Of a stretch of 64,000 nt of DNA, positions 17,485 through 26,601 are shown piece by piece. The first letter of the stretch is position 1. Every line of letters starts with the position of its first letter. Origin of the DNA: Paractinoplanes maris (GTDB lineage: Bacteria; Actinomycetota; Actinomycetes; Mycobacteriales; Micromonosporaceae); the NCBI RefSeq assembly GCF_023544465.1, contig NZ_JALPVL010000007.1, forward strand, positions 248,001 to 312,000, written 5' to 3'. The translations under genes and the position numbers were made by a program. Below the pieces are notes generated by a model. The model was not told the origin of the DNA, ran no database searches, and saw only the letters and a list, made by a program, of their open reading frames with translations.

Positions 17485-18150
17485 GGTCGCGGCAACGATG
17501 CGGGCGATGGTCTCGGTGGCGGCCTCGGCGCCGGTGTCTTCCTGCTCGATCCGCTTGGCGCGGGCGATCACGGAGGCGGTCCAGGGGACCCCGGGGCCGA
17601 ACCGGGGAAGCGTTCCGCTTGCCGACAGCAGAGCGGCGAGGGCGGCCAGTCGCGGTTGCGGTTGCACGCCGTCGACAAGCACTGACCGTACGTCGTGGAG
17701 CAGCGCGGCCCGGCGTCCGGTTCCACCGTCCTGCAGAACCTCCACCGCGACCAAGCCGAGCGGTGTGCGCCTGGAGCGGCGGATGTCCCCGCGCTCGACG
17801 AGCCGGTCGAGCAACGGGTCGCGCAGGTCCGGTCCGATCGCGGCGATGGCGGCCTGGAGACCTCGGGGCCCGGCCGCGAGGTGATCCCAGGCCGACCGCA
17901 GGATGTCGTCCGTCGGCGGACGGTGGGCGACGGCTTCCACCCTGGTCGACCCGCCCTGGCCGGGCGTGATCCGCACCTGCCGGCCGAGCCCGAGATCAGC
18001 CAGCACCGCCCCCGCCAGGGCGTGGGAGAGTGTGCTCTCACCGGCCACGACTCCCGTGTCCCGCGTCGGCTCCGGCTGGAACAGCAGCAGCAGGAGATCT
18101 TCGGCCAGGATCGCCGGCCCGAGCACGGGTTCGCGGGTTTGCTCAGCCAC
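17467..18150 (-). CDS. GPP34 (GOLPH3/VPS74-like) family protein
   Basis: A 227-residue protein from GTG 18150, preceded by GGGAGGG. Recognised by the N-terminal LAEDLLLLLFQPEPTRD, the AGAVLADLGL helix, a DIRRSRRTPLGLVAVEV segment and LVDGVQPQPRLAALAALL, which follow the Golgi-phosphoprotein-3 fold. Eukaryotic members bind phosphatidylinositol-4-phosphate; actinobacterial ones are widespread, of unknown role, and often sit next to regulators. It is divergent from the LAL gene at 18449. Confidence 0.75.
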   Translation of the reverse strand: MAEQTREPVLGPAILAEDLLLLLFQPEPTRDTGVVAGESTLSHALAGAVLADLGLGRQVRITPGQGGSTRVEAVAHRPPTDDILRSAWDHLAAGPRGLQAAIAAIGPDLRDPLLDRLVERGDIRRSRRTPLGLVAVEVLQDGGTGRRAALLHDVRSVLVDGVQPQPRLAALAALLSASGTLPRFGPGVPWTASVIARAKRIEQEDTGAEAATETIARIVAATSGSAE

Positions 18151-18339
18151 TGTGCCCTCCCCTCGGCAGTGATTCGAGGGGCTGCTCGAGGATCGTATTG
18201 ACTGTCGTGCCGGCGAGCTCCGCGAGTTCCCGAGTGCTCCAAGCCACGTCGGCTCCTCCCCCCTTGTACGGCTGTGGCTCCACGCTCGCATTGGCACGGT
18301 GACGTTCGCGTCGGTGAAACACCCTTACCGGCCGGGACG

Positions 18340-18388
18340 TGCCGTGCAGAATGCCTGGTCCGCCACACTGTGTTCCAGGCACACGGCA
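18340..18388 (+). promoter_or_regulatory. Compound inverted repeat in leader of third LAL gene
   Basis: Left arm TGCCGTG (18340-18346), five spacer bases, TGCCTGG (18352-18358), a 16-base loop, then CCAGGCA (18375-18381) and CACGGCA (18382-18388). All 14 paired bases match, with one 5-base bulge. It lies 61 bases before the start codon and could be an operator or an RNA hairpin. Confidence 0.5.
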
Positions 18389-18408
18389 AGACTGATAAGC
18401 TGCCGCTT

Positions 18409-18432
18409 CTTAAGTACCGGGCGGTACCTAAG
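18409..18432 (+). promoter_or_regulatory. Palindromic operator-like repeat before third LAL gene
   Basis: CTTAAGTACC and GGTACCTAAG, 9 of 10 arm bases complementary, with a 4-base centre. It ends 16 bases before the GTG start, so it lies in the 5' untranslated region or over the promoter. The A/T content is unusual for this DNA. Autoregulation is possible. Confidence 0.5.
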
Positions 18433-18448
18433 GACGGGGGCGGAGCTG

Positions 18449-21190
18449 GTGGACCTGCTGGGCCGCCGCACGGAACGCGACGCGGTGAAGCAGCTGCTGG
18501 ACCGGGCGCAGTCCGGGCACAGCGGGGCCATCGTGGTGCGCGGTGAGGCCGGCATCGGCAAGACCGCGTTGCTGGAGCAGGCCGGCGACATCGCGGGCGG
18601 GTCGGGTTTCCGGGTCCAGACCTCGGTCGGGGCGGAGTCCGAGACCAATTTCGCCTTCGCGGGTCTTCATCAGTTGTGTGGCCCGCTGCTGGACCGGGCC
18701 GGGGTGCTGCCCGAACCGCAACAGGCCGCGCTGGGTGTCGCGTTCGGACGGCAGGGCGGAGTGACGCCGGACCGCTTCCTGGTCGGGCTGGCCACTCTCA
18801 GCCTGCTGGCCGAGGTGGCCGAGGATCAGCCGCTGCTGTGTCTGGTCGACGATGCGCAGTGGCTGGATCAGGCGTCCGCCCAAGTCCTGGCCTTTGTGGC
18901 GCGACGGGTGGGGGCCGAGCGGCTCGCTTTGATTTTCGCGCTGCGCGACCCTGGTGACAGTGACGTCCAGGTGTTCGACGGGCTGCCTGAGGTGCGCCTG
19001 GACGGACTCTGCGAAGCCGACGCGCGGGAGCTGCTGATGAGCGCGGTCCCGGCCCCTCTGGACGACGACGTCCGCGAGCGCATCGTCGCGGAGGCCCGGG
19101 GCAACCCTTTGGCGCTGCTGGAACTGCCCCGGAGCGCACAACCGAGCCGGTTGGCCGGCGGGTTCGAGCTGCCCGACGTGCTGAGCGTCCCGCACCGCGT
19201 CGAGGACAGCTTCCAGCGCCGCTCGGCCAGCCTGCCGGTCGAGAGCCAATTGCAGTTGCTGGTCGCGGCGGCGGAGCCGACCGGTGACGTGGCGCTGCTG
19301 TGGCGTGCGGGCGAGGAGCTGGGCATCTCGCGGGAGGCGACCGCGCCCGCGGAAGCCGCCGGACTGCTGGAGATCGGTACGCGGGTGCGGTTCCGCCATC
19401 CGCTGGCGCGCTCGGCGGTCTATCGGGCGGCCTCGCCACCGGATCGCCGGCGCGCCCATGGGGCGCTGGCCGCCGCCATCGATCCTCTCGTCGATCCTGA
19501 CCGGCAGGTGTGGCATCTCGCGCAGGCGGCATTGGGTCCCGACGAGGAGGTTGCCGCGGGCCTGGAGCGTTCGGCCGGGCGGGCGCGGGCTCGTGGCGGG
19601 TCGGCCGCCGCGGCGGCGTTCCTGCAGCAGGCGACCGAGCTGACTCCCCGTCCGGCCGACCGGGCCCGGCGAGCGCTGGAGGCCGCGGACGCCAAGCAGG
19701 AGGCCGGTGCGTCCGAGGCGGCCCTGGAGCTGCTGGCGATGGCGGCGGCCGGGCCGCTGGACGCCCGGCAACGCGGCCGGCTGCAACTCTCCCGCGCTCG
19801 GATCGCCTTCTACCTGACCCGGGGCAGCGACGTACCGGGGATGCTGCTGGATGCCGCCCGGACACTCGGCCCGCTGGACGCCGCGCTGGCCCGCGAGACC
19901 TACCTGCACGCGTTCGATACGGCGATCATCACCGGCAAGGTCGGCCAGGAACGCGGCGTGCTGGAGGTTGCCCAGAGCGCCAAGGGCGCGCCCGCCCCGG
20001 TCGGGCCGCCGAAACCGGCCGACATGTTGCTCGACGCACTGGTGACCGCGTTCACCCAAGGCTACGAAGCCGGCATGCCGCAACTGCGCCGCGCGGTGAA
20101 GGCCTTCCTCGACCAGCCGGTGGAGCAGAACTCCGACAACCACCGGTGGCTCTGGCTGGTCAGCCGCATCGCCCTGGCGTTGTTCGACGACGACTCGGTC
20201 CTGGAGCTGGCCGAGTGCAACGTCCGGCTCGCCCGCCAAGCGGGTGCGCTCGGCGTACTGCCGGCCGCGCTCCTGTTCCAATCTGTCGTGCTGGTGTTCG
20301 CCGGCGAGACCGAGCACGCCGGCGAGCTGGCCGCCGAGGAGGTCGGCATCACGCAGGCGACCGGAGGCGTCCATCTGCTCCACGCCCAGCTGGTGCTGGC
20401 CGCATGGCGCGGCCGCGAGGCCGAGGCCACCCAGCTCTATGCGGCAAGCGTCGAACAGGCGACCGCCCGAGGCGAGGGCACCGCAGTGACCATGGCCCAG
20501 TACGCCATGACGGTCCTGCACAACGGTCTGGGCAACTATCCCGACGCACTGGACGCCGCGACGAGCGCGGCCCGGACCGACGAGACGCTGTTCAGCAATC
20601 TGACGCTGCCCGAGCTCATCGAGGCGGCCTCCCGCGCGGGTGAGCCGGAGCGCGCGACCGCCGCCGTGAAGCTGCTCAGTGAGCGGGCCCGGGCCAGCGG
20701 CAGCCCGTGGGCGCTGGGTCTGGCGGCGCGCTCGCAAGCGCTGACCAGCACCGGGCCGGCCGCCGACAAGCACTACCGCGAGGCGATCGAATGGTTGCGG
20801 GCCAGCCGGATGGCCGGCCACCTCGCCCGCACCCACCTGGTGTACGGCGAATGGCTGCGCCGTGAGGGTCGGCGCCTGGACGCCCGCGAGCAGCTGCGCA
20901 CCGCGCACGAGTTGCTGTCGAGGATGGGCCTGGAGGCGTTCGCCGCCCGCGCCGCCCGAGAGCTGCGGGCCACCGGCGAGCACCCTCGTAAACGGACGAC
21001 TTCGACCGCCGACGCCCTCACGGCCCACGAGCTGCACATCGCGCGGCTGGTCGCCACCGGCGCGACCTCCCAGGAGGTGGGCGCTCAGCTGTTCTTGAGC
21101 CCGCGAACGATCGAGACCCACCTACGACACATCTTCCGCAAGCTCGGCATCACCTCGCGCCGTCAGCTCAAGGAACTGCGCCTGCGCTGA
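18449..21190 (+). CDS. LAL-type LuxR transcriptional regulator (third copy)
   Basis: 913 residues from GTG 18449, preceded by GGGGGCGGAG; the 50 open codons upstream would cover two inverted repeats and are taken as leader. Walker A is GEAGIGKT (32-39), Walker [13 protein letters not shown], then [15 protein letters not shown] as in the other LAL proteins. The C-terminal HTH reads [29 protein letters not shown]. It is the same family as the pair at 9.9-16.8 kb but more distant. Its last 23 bases overlap the opposing oxidoreductase gene. Confidence 0.9.
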   Translation: MDLLGRRTERDAVKQLLDRAQSGHSGAIVVRGEAGIGKTALLEQAGDIAGGSGFRVQTSVGAESETNFAFAGLHQLCGPLLDRAGVLPEPQQAALGVAFGRQGGVTPDRFLVGLATLSLLAEVAEDQPLLCLVDDAQWLDQASAQVLAFVARRVGAERLALIFALRDPGDSDVQVFDGLPEVRLDGLCEADARELLMSAVPAPLDDDVRERIVAEARGNPLALLELPRSAQPSRLAGGFELPDVLSVPHRVEDSFQRRSASLPVESQLQLLVAAAEPTGDVALLWRAGEELGISREATAPAEAAGLLEIGTRVRFRHPLARSAVYRAASPPDRRRAHGALAAAIDPLVDPDRQVWHLAQAALGPDEEVAAGLERSAGRARARGGSAAAAAFLQQATELTPRPADRARRALEAADAKQEAGASEAALELLAMAAAGPLDARQRGRLQLSRARIAFYLTRGSDVPGMLLDAARTLGPLDAALARETYLHAFDTAIITGKVGQERGVLEVAQSAKGAPAPVGPPKPADMLLDALVTAFTQGYEAGMPQLRRAVKAFLDQPVEQNSDNHRWLWLVSRIALALFDDDSVLELAECNVRLARQAGALGVLPAALLFQSVVLVFAGETEHAGELAAEEVGITQATGGVHLLHAQLVLAAWRGREAEATQLYAASVEQATARGEGTAVTMAQYAMTVLHNGLGNYPDALDAATSAARTDETLFSNLTLPELIEAASRAGEPERATAAVKLLSERARASGSPWALGLAARSQALTSTGPAADKHYREAIEWLRASRMAGHLARTHLVYGEWLRREGRRLDAREQLRTAHELLSRMGLEAFAARAARELRATGEHPRKRTTSTADALTAHELHIARLVATGATSQEVGAQLFLSPRTIETHLRHIFRKLGITSRRQLKELRLR

Positions 21191-22205
21191 GCGGACTCTG
21201 CGAGATGCGCGGGGGAAGCTCAACCGCCTCACCGGCCACATCGATCGCGATCTTGCCGCGCAGTGCGTACGACCGCCTGTCCTCCAGGAGCTCATGAGCC
21301 TCGCCCATTCGAGCGAGCGGAAGAGTCGCACCGACGACCGGCTTCACGAGACCGCGCTCGACCAGCGTGGTGAGCGCGTCCAGCTTTCCCCGGTTCTGGC
21401 GGGTGAAGACGAAGTGATAGGCGGCGTTGCGGCCCCACGCCTCGATGAGGTTCTGCGGCTGCGCGATGTCGACGATGCTGACGACGCGTCCGAAGTCGGC
21501 GAGCGTCAGCGGGCTCCGGGTGAGAGCGTCACCCCCGATCGTGTCGAAGACGACATCGACTCCCCGGCCCTGGGTCATCTCGGCCACGGCATCGACGTAG
21601 TCCCTCGCCGTGTGGTCGATCACCGCATCCGCGCCCAGAGAACGCACGAAGTCATGGTCGCCGGCCTTCGCGGTGGTGATCACCCGTGCGCCCATCGCCT
21701 GCGCGACCTGAATCGCGATCGTGCCCACACCCCCCGCGCCGGCATGGATGAGGATCGTCTCCCCCACGGTGAGCTGAGCCCGCGTCACCAGGGCCTCCCA
21801 GACCGTTCCGCCGACCAGAGTCAGGCTCGCCGCCTCCAGGTGAGTGAGGTTCTCCGGCTTACGGCCGACGAGCTCGACGTCGGCGACGTGCTGCTCGGCG
21901 TAGGAACCGGGGCCGCCGAAGATCCGGGGTGTGTAGTACACCGCGTCGCCGGCGCGGAACTCGGTCACGTGGGATCCGGCTTCCTCGACCACGCCGGAGA
22001 TGTCATGCCCGATGATCGCCGGAAGCGGCACATGATCCGGGTAGTCCCCGCGGCGGATCTGAAAGTCGAGCGGGTTGACGGCAGTCGCATGGACGCGCAC
22101 CCGCACCTGGCGGGGTCCGACTTGCGGTACGGGGACATCGCGCAGCTCGAAAGCATCGGCCCCGCCGAAACGAGCGAGCACAACAGCCTTCATCGAATCA
22201 GTCAT
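21168..22205 (-). CDS. Zinc-independent MDR oxidoreductase (quinone oxidoreductase-like)
   Basis: A 345-residue medium-chain dehydrogenase/reductase from ATG 22205 behind GGGGGA. It opens [11 protein letters not shown], keeps [25 protein letters not shown] and the NADPH loop [16 protein letters not shown], then VFDTIGG. The catalytic zinc cysteine of alcohol dehydrogenases is absent, as in QOR/NADPH:quinone and enoyl reductases. It probably reduces quinones or alpha,beta-unsaturated carbonyls with NADPH. It is divergent from the protease gene; the 161-bp gap carries GTGTG-CTCAC-CACAC (22249-22263), a weak operator candidate. Confidence 0.85.
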   Translation of the reverse strand: MTDSMKAVVLARFGGADAFELRDVPVPQVGPRQVRVRVHATAVNPLDFQIRRGDYPDHVPLPAIIGHDISGVVEEAGSHVTEFRAGDAVYYTPRIFGGPGSYAEQHVADVELVGRKPENLTHLEAASLTLVGGTVWEALVTRAQLTVGETILIHAGAGGVGTIAIQVAQAMGARVITTAKAGDHDFVRSLGADAVIDHTARDYVDAVAEMTQGRGVDVVFDTIGGDALTRSPLTLADFGRVVSIVDIAQPQNLIEAWGRNAAYHFVFTRQNRGKLDALTTLVERGLVKPVVGATLPLARMGEAHELLEDRRSYALRGKIAIDVAGEAVELPPRISQSPLSAGAVP

Positions 22206-22366
22206 ATCGGTGTCCCCCGGCGACAGTGGTGTGCCGCCATCAGAAACCGTGTGCTCACCACACAGTCAAGGGCGCCTCGACCGAGATGCACGGCTCAGCA
22301 GGCAACGAAACGTCCACTGTGGGGATCTTCTCTACGAGCCCCATAGTCTCTCTCGAAGGATGGCCG

Positions 22367-23131
22367 ATGCGCTTCAAACGACTTCTGACCGCCGGGGTGG
22401 CGATCGCCGCCGTGCTGAGCATGGCCGCTCCGGCCGCCGCCATCAGCGGTGGTGAGCGGGCCGCTCCCGGTGAGTTCCCCTGGGCGGTCCGGCTGCTGCC
22501 GGTGGGATGCGGCGGAAGCCTCATCCACCCGCAACTGGTCCTCACCGCCCAGCACTGCGTCGACGAGCAGCCGGGCGACAGCTTCACCGTCGTCTCCGGG
22601 GCCGTCGACCTCGAAAGCCCCCGCCGTACGGTCACCCGGTCCACCGCCGTCGCCGGTGGGACCGCGTGGTGGGACGGGCCGGACTGGGCCGTGGTCAAGC
22701 TGGAGAAGCCGCTCGGACTGCCCACCCTGCGGATCGCCACCACGCCCCGGCCGGTGCGGACGTTCACCGTGGCCGGCTGGGGCAGGCAGACGTGGGAGGC
22801 GCCTCAGGAGCGCTTCCTGCGCAAGGTGGAGCTGCCGTATCTGGCGGACGAGCAGTGTTTCGACGACCCCTGGTGGATCGAGAACCCCGAGTACCCGCGG
22901 GCGACGATCTGCGCGAGGTCGGTGAACCGGAAGAGCCACTGCGGCGGCGACTCCGGCGGGCCGGCCGTGCACCGGCTGCCCCACGGCGTCTGGGAGCAGA
23001 TCGGCATCGTGAGCTCGGGCTCGGACTGTGACTGGGACGCCGGCGAGGAGCCGAGGCCCAACTACACCGACGTCGCCTATTTCAGCCGGGAGATCCAGCG
23101 GGCCGCCCGCCAGTTGCTCGCCACCCGGTAG
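22367..23131 (+). CDS. Secreted S1 (chymotrypsin-fold) serine protease
   Basis: A 254-residue exported protein from ATG 22367 (GAAGGA upstream). A signal peptide ends at about residue 25 (APAAA), and the next residues are ISGGE, the mature N-terminus of S1 proteases, so no propeptide seems present. The catalytic triad is His63 (LTAQHC), Asp106 and Ser196 (GGDSGGP). The base of the S1 pocket (position 189 in chymotrypsin numbering) is Ser190 here, not the Asp of trypsin, suggesting cleavage after bulky or hydrophobic rather than basic residues. Several Cys could form disulphides. Confidence 0.9.
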   Translation: MRFKRLLTAGVAIAAVLSMAAPAAAISGGERAAPGEFPWAVRLLPVGCGGSLIHPQLVLTAQHCVDEQPGDSFTVVSGAVDLESPRRTVTRSTAVAGGTAWWDGPDWAVVKLEKPLGLPTLRIATTPRPVRTFTVAGWGRQTWEAPQERFLRKVELPYLADEQCFDDPWWIENPEYPRATICARSVNRKSHCGGDSGGPAVHRLPHGVWEQIGIVSSGSDCDWDAGEEPRPNYTDVAYFSREIQRAARQLLATR

Positions 23132-23161
23132 CCGGCCGGGCCGCGAATCCGCCCGGCGGCC
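23131..23161. terminator. Hairpin between convergent genes
   Basis: GCCGGCCGGGC (23131-23141) and GCCCGGCGGCC (23151-23161) pair with one bulge around a 9-base loop. It lies immediately after the protease stop and just before the opposing lipoprotein stop. There is no T-run, so termination may rely on the stem alone. Confidence 0.5.
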
Positions 23162-23163
23162 CG

Positions 23164-24303
23164 TCATGGGCCGTCGGGCAGGCAGAAACGGAGCCGGGTG
23201 GTGGTCTCCGGGATGCCGTCGAGGGCCAGCCGATAGCAGCCTCGGGGGTCGCCGGGGAACGTCCGCAGCTCCCAGAGGGCGAAACCGCGGGAGTCCATCC
23301 GGATCGGGAAGGTCGTCAGGTAGCGCGACCGGACCGTGCCGCCGGGAATCCGCTTCTCCGCGCCGTAGAGCCGCATCGGCACCTCCGCGTACGGCGGGAA
23401 ACCGCCGACGGCCACGCGGAAGGGTGGCTCCGCGGCCTCGAACGACTCCTGATCGTCGTCCAGGTAGGGGATGAGTGCGGGGGACGACACCGGCCGGAGC
23501 GGCGCCGTCGTGGACGCCGAGCGCTTCTGCTGGGTCAGCTGGAAGCGATAGACGCCGGGCTCGTCGTACGGCATGCGCCGGAATCGCAGGGTGAGCGAGC
23601 TCTCGTACACGGGAACCGCCTCCCAGGACTGGACGATCCGGCCGGACGGCGCGTACGCCGACACCTCGACCGTTTGCCCGGGGCGCAGGCCGTTGGCGCA
23701 GATGGTGGCGAAACCGGGTGCGGACAGCACCTCGTCCACCACCGAGATGCCGAATCCGCTGCGGGACCGGCACGGTGACTCCGCGTTCGAGCCGCCGATG
23801 AAGAAACTGAGCTGCGCCTGCACGCCGGCCGGGACCGCCTCGTCGCGCGACAGCACGCTCGTCAGGTTCCAGGTGACCGCGAGCTTGGGCGCGGGCGGCG
23901 ACGGGCGACGCGACCGGATCGGCGCAGTCCGCGAGGATTTTCGCGACGGGGAGGCGGCAGGTGGCTCATCGCGTGACGGTGGGAGCGGCGGCACGCCGAG
24001 CCGCGGCGGGGGTGAGGGCGATCGCGTCGAGAAGTGCGACGGCAAGGACTGCGGCGAAATGCGAGCCGGGGTGGCGGATTGCAGCGCCGGCTTCGACGAC
24101 GGCGCCGCCGCCGCGAGAGCCGACGGCGCGGCCGAAAGAGCCGACGGGGCGGCCGAAAGGGCCGGCGGCAGGTCAGCCGGGGACGACGCCGTCAACGTGG
24201 GCGGCGGCCCCGCAGCCGTCCGGCCGGCGTCGGTGCAGGCGCCGACCGACGGGATCAGCGCCACGGCGACGATCCCGGCGGCCCACCCTCGTACGCGCAC
24301 CAT
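23164..24303 (-). CDS. Putative lipoprotein with Ala/Pro/Ser-rich linker
   Basis: A 379-residue protein from ATG 24303 with GGGAGA upstream. The N-terminus is a signal peptide with a weak lipobox VGAC (Cys23). Residues ~35-135 are low-complexity Ala/Pro/Ser with PSALSAAPSAL repeats, likely a wall-spanning linker. The C-terminal ~240 residues look like a folded beta-rich domain with four Cys that could pair (ESPCR, TICAN, RGCYR, RFCLP). I do not recognise the domain. It converges on the protease gene and is divergent from the TPR membrane protein, so a cell-surface role is plausible but unproven. Confidence 0.6.
   Translation of the reverse strand: MVRVRGWAAGIVAVALIPSVGACTDAGRTAAGPPPTLTASSPADLPPALSAAPSALSAAPSALAAAAPSSKPALQSATPARISPQSLPSHFSTRSPSPPPRLGVPPLPPSRDEPPAASPSRKSSRTAPIRSRRPSPPAPKLAVTWNLTSVLSRDEAVPAGVQAQLSFFIGGSNAESPCRSRSGFGISVVDEVLSAPGFATICANGLRPGQTVEVSAYAPSGRIVQSWEAVPVYESSLTLRFRRMPYDEPGVYRFQLTQQKRSASTTAPLRPVSSPALIPYLDDDQESFEAAEPPFRVAVGGFPPYAEVPMRLYGAEKRIPGGTVRSRYLTTFPIRMDSRGFALWELRTFPGDPRGCYRLALDGIPETTTRLRFCLPDGP
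24116..24157. repeat. Tandem 21-bp coding repeat
   Basis: Two adjacent 21-base units (24116-24136, 24137-24157) differ at one base, and a third, partial unit follows. They encode the Ser-Ala-Pro repeats of the lipoprotein linker on the - strand. Confidence 0.6.
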
Positions 24304-24383
24304 GGTTCTCCCATCGTCGAACCGGGCGCCGGCTGCGCCTCGCCAGGCATATCGGAATTGAGCCGCACGCAGTTAGTTCCGGT

Positions 24384-25724
24384 GTGACGGATGGCCCGGA
24401 TTCCAGCCCCGCGGGTGACCCGGAGAGGAGCCGCCTGGCAGCGCGCCTGGAACGGTTCCAGCACCGCCGGGCCGTGCCGATCATCGCGGTCTCGGTGCTT
24501 CTGGCGACGATCGGCGTCCAGGCGGACCTGGCGAGTCTCTGGCCGGACCGCCCGTGCTGGCTTCGTTCGGAGCAGCGCCTCACCGGGCCGTACAACATCG
24601 TCGTGGCCGACCCGGCAGTCGACCGGTCCGGCGCGGACGAGATTTCGCGGGAGGAGACGGACCGGCTCGCCCGCGACCTGAGGGACACGCTCGATCGGCA
24701 GATCCTGGACACGGCCGCCGCCGACGACGCGCTGGTGCGGGTCGGCCGCTCATGCCGGCCGCGCGTCACGACCTTCGACGGGGATCGGCCGGCCGCGCTG
24801 GACCGGGCCCGGCAGGCCCAGGACGGCGACGTCGCCGTGTCGTTCGTTCTCCGCCCGCGTCGGTACCACACCACCGTACGGCTGGAATTGAGCATCGGCG
24901 GCAGCCGGCTCCGCGAGGCGGCCGAGCTCGCCGGCTACCCGATCTTCGAGGAGCGCGACATCGGCAGCTTCGAGGAGGCGGCGGCCGGCCGGGACCTGCA
25001 CACCTCGGCGGCCGAGCAGACCGGCGCCCACCTCCTGCTGCTGCGCGCGGTCAGCCAGTATTCCGCCGCCGACTACCGTGCTGCCCTCTCCACCTTGACG
25101 GCCGTGCTCGAGAAGTCACCCGGCGACCTGACCCGCCGGCTGGTCCTGGTGCTGCTCGGCAACGCGCACGGACGGCTCGCGGTGCGGAGGAACTTCGCGC
25201 CGGCGCAACGGAACTACGAGGAAGCTCTCCGGCTCGATCCGGCGTACCCCCGGGCCCTGCTCGGGCTGGCGGAGATCTCCTATCAGGAGGGTGCGGTGGA
25301 CTGCGAACGGCCCCAGCCGGCCCAGCTGCGCGCGCTGAGCCAGGCGTACCGCGAGTACGAGTCGATCCTCAGCCGGCCGATCACCCCGGACCTGCCGGAC
25401 GCCGACATCCGGGCGAGGGCCGGAATGGGCCGGGTGGCGGCCTGCCACCTGCTGGCCGGCGACCGCCGCTGGCTGACCGTGGGCACCTCGAACCTTCGTC
25501 TCGTGGTCGACCGCTACGAGCGGGACCCGAGCCGGCACTGGTTGCGGACGCCGGCCTCGGAGGCGTACGGGATGCTCGGCCTCCTCTACGGGCACGTCGA
25601 GGGCGACGGTCCACGCGGGGCGGCCTGCTATCGGCGAGCGGGCGAGCTCGCGGCGCCCGACCAGGCGGAGTTCTTCCGCACGAGGGCCGAACCGTGGCTG
25701 ATCAGTCCGCTCGTCACCTGCTGA
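24384..25724 (+). CDS. Membrane-anchored TPR protein
   Basis: 446 residues from GTG 24384; the ribosome site is weak, so the start is uncertain. One membrane segment is at about residues 31-50 (VPIIAVSVLLATIGVQ). An extracytoplasmic domain of ~150 residues with two Cys follows. Then TPR-like helices appear: YSAADYRAALSTLTAVLEKSP, AQRNYEEALRLDPAYPRALLGLAEI and RGAACYRRAGELA. TPR repeats usually bind partner proteins. No enzyme motif is visible and I cannot name the family. It is divergent from the lipoprotein gene with an 80-base gap. Confidence 0.65.
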   Translation: MTDGPDSSPAGDPERSRLAARLERFQHRRAVPIIAVSVLLATIGVQADLASLWPDRPCWLRSEQRLTGPYNIVVADPAVDRSGADEISREETDRLARDLRDTLDRQILDTAAADDALVRVGRSCRPRVTTFDGDRPAALDRARQAQDGDVAVSFVLRPRRYHTTVRLELSIGGSRLREAAELAGYPIFEERDIGSFEEAAAGRDLHTSAAEQTGAHLLLLRAVSQYSAADYRAALSTLTAVLEKSPGDLTRRLVLVLLGNAHGRLAVRRNFAPAQRNYEEALRLDPAYPRALLGLAEISYQEGAVDCERPQPAQLRALSQAYREYESILSRPITPDLPDADIRARAGMGRVAACHLLAGDRRWLTVGTSNLRLVVDRYERDPSRHWLRTPASEAYGMLGLLYGHVEGDGPRGAACYRRAGELAAPDQAEFFRTRAEPWLISPLVTC

Positions 25725-25766
25725 CGCGTGCGGCCGACTACGGCCGGAGGGGCCTCTTGGCAATCA

Positions 25767-25778
25767 CGAACATGTTCG
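25767..25778. promoter_or_regulatory. TetR-type operator upstream of tetR
   Basis: A perfect 12-bp palindrome CGAACATGTTCG, 13 bases before the tetR start. The same GAACATGTTCG core recurs at 26553-26563 before the monooxygenase gene, so both are probably bound by this TetR protein (autorepression plus target control). Confidence 0.6.
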
Positions 25779-25791
25779 CTACGATCGCGTT

Positions 25792-26505
25792 ATGAGTTCT
25801 CGTCGAGTCCCCGTCAGCCGCCGCGACCGGCCGGCCAAGCCGCCGCTGAGCCGGGCCGGCGCTGTCGCGGTGGCGCTGCGCATCATGCGGGAGGAGGGGC
25901 TGGAGCGGGTGACCATGCGCCGGCTGGCGGCCGAGCTCGACACCGGCCCGGCCTCGCTCTACGTCTACGTGCAGAACATGGCGGAGCTGCACGGCGCGAT
26001 CCTCGACGAGCTGCTCACCGGCCTTCCCCTGGTCGACCCGGCCGCCGTGGGCGAGCGCTGGCGCGGGGAGCTCCTCGACCTGCTCACCGGATACACGCGG
26101 CTGCTCCTCGGCCAGCCGAGCCTGGCCCGATCGGTGCTCGCGCTGCGCCCCTCCGGTGCGAACTATGTGCGCCTGGTCGACACGCTGCTCGGGCTGCTGC
26201 ACGCCGGTGGTGTGCCGGTGGCGCAGGCGGCGTGGGGCGTCGACCTGCTCCTGCAACACGGCACCGCCACCGCTGCCGAGCAGGGCGTCCGAGGTGAGGC
26301 TGTCGATGCGGCCGCCGAGCAGGACGCCTTCGTCGAGGCGTTGAACGAGGCCGCGGACGGCGACTGCCCCAACATCGCCCGCGCTCGCGACGACCTTTTC
26401 TCCGGGACCGGCGCACAGCGCCTGACCTGGATGTTCGACGTCCTGATCACCGGCATTTCCACCGTGGCACCACCCGCGCGAGCCGCCGGCCACGAGCGGA
26501 GCTGA
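25792..26505 (+). CDS. TetR-family repressor (TetR_C type)
   Basis: 237 residues from ATG 25792. The N-terminal HTH (AGAVAVALRIMREEGLERVTMRRLAAELDTGPASLYVYV, residues ~20-58) is typical of TetR proteins close to the tetracycline repressor. The long helical C-terminal half is the ligand-binding and dimerisation domain. Palindromes precede both its own gene and the downstream FAD monooxygenase, so it likely represses both until an aromatic or antibiotic-like ligand binds. Confidence 0.85.
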   Translation: MSSRRVPVSRRDRPAKPPLSRAGAVAVALRIMREEGLERVTMRRLAAELDTGPASLYVYVQNMAELHGAILDELLTGLPLVDPAAVGERWRGELLDLLTGYTRLLLGQPSLARSVLALRPSGANYVRLVDTLLGLLHAGGVPVAQAAWGVDLLLQHGTATAAEQGVRGEAVDAAAEQDAFVEALNEAADGDCPNIARARDDLFSGTGAQRLTWMFDVLITGISTVAPPARAAGHERS

Positions 26506-26552
26506 AGACTTCCTCCGGTCCAGGCGGATCGGAGGCTCGCCATGCCCATAAA

Positions 26553-26571
26553 GAACATGTTCGTAGCGAAC
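26553..26571. promoter_or_regulatory. TetR-type operator upstream of FAD monooxygenase
   Basis: GAACATGTTCG continues into TAGCGAAC, so GTTCG-TAG-CGAAC (26559-26571) forms an overlapping second palindrome. It shares the 11-base core with 25767-25778 and lies 31-49 bases before the start codon, a position fitting repression. Confidence 0.6.
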
Positions 26572-26601
26572 AGGTTTTATCTGATCCAGCTGGAGGAAGA
26601 C

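Noticed and set aside
18299-18448. 50 extra N-terminal codons for the third LAL gene
   Set aside because: They cover two inverted repeats, have no homology to the start of the other LAL proteins, and a good ribosome site precedes GTG 18449.
18428-21121. 897-codon open frame on the - strand
   Set aside because: Shadow of the third LAL gene; composition biased to Gln/Arg/Gly and no recognisable domain.
22249-22263. GTGTG-CTCAC-CACAC as a firm operator
   Set aside because: Arms are only 5 bp and simple in sequence; mentioned only as a weak candidate.
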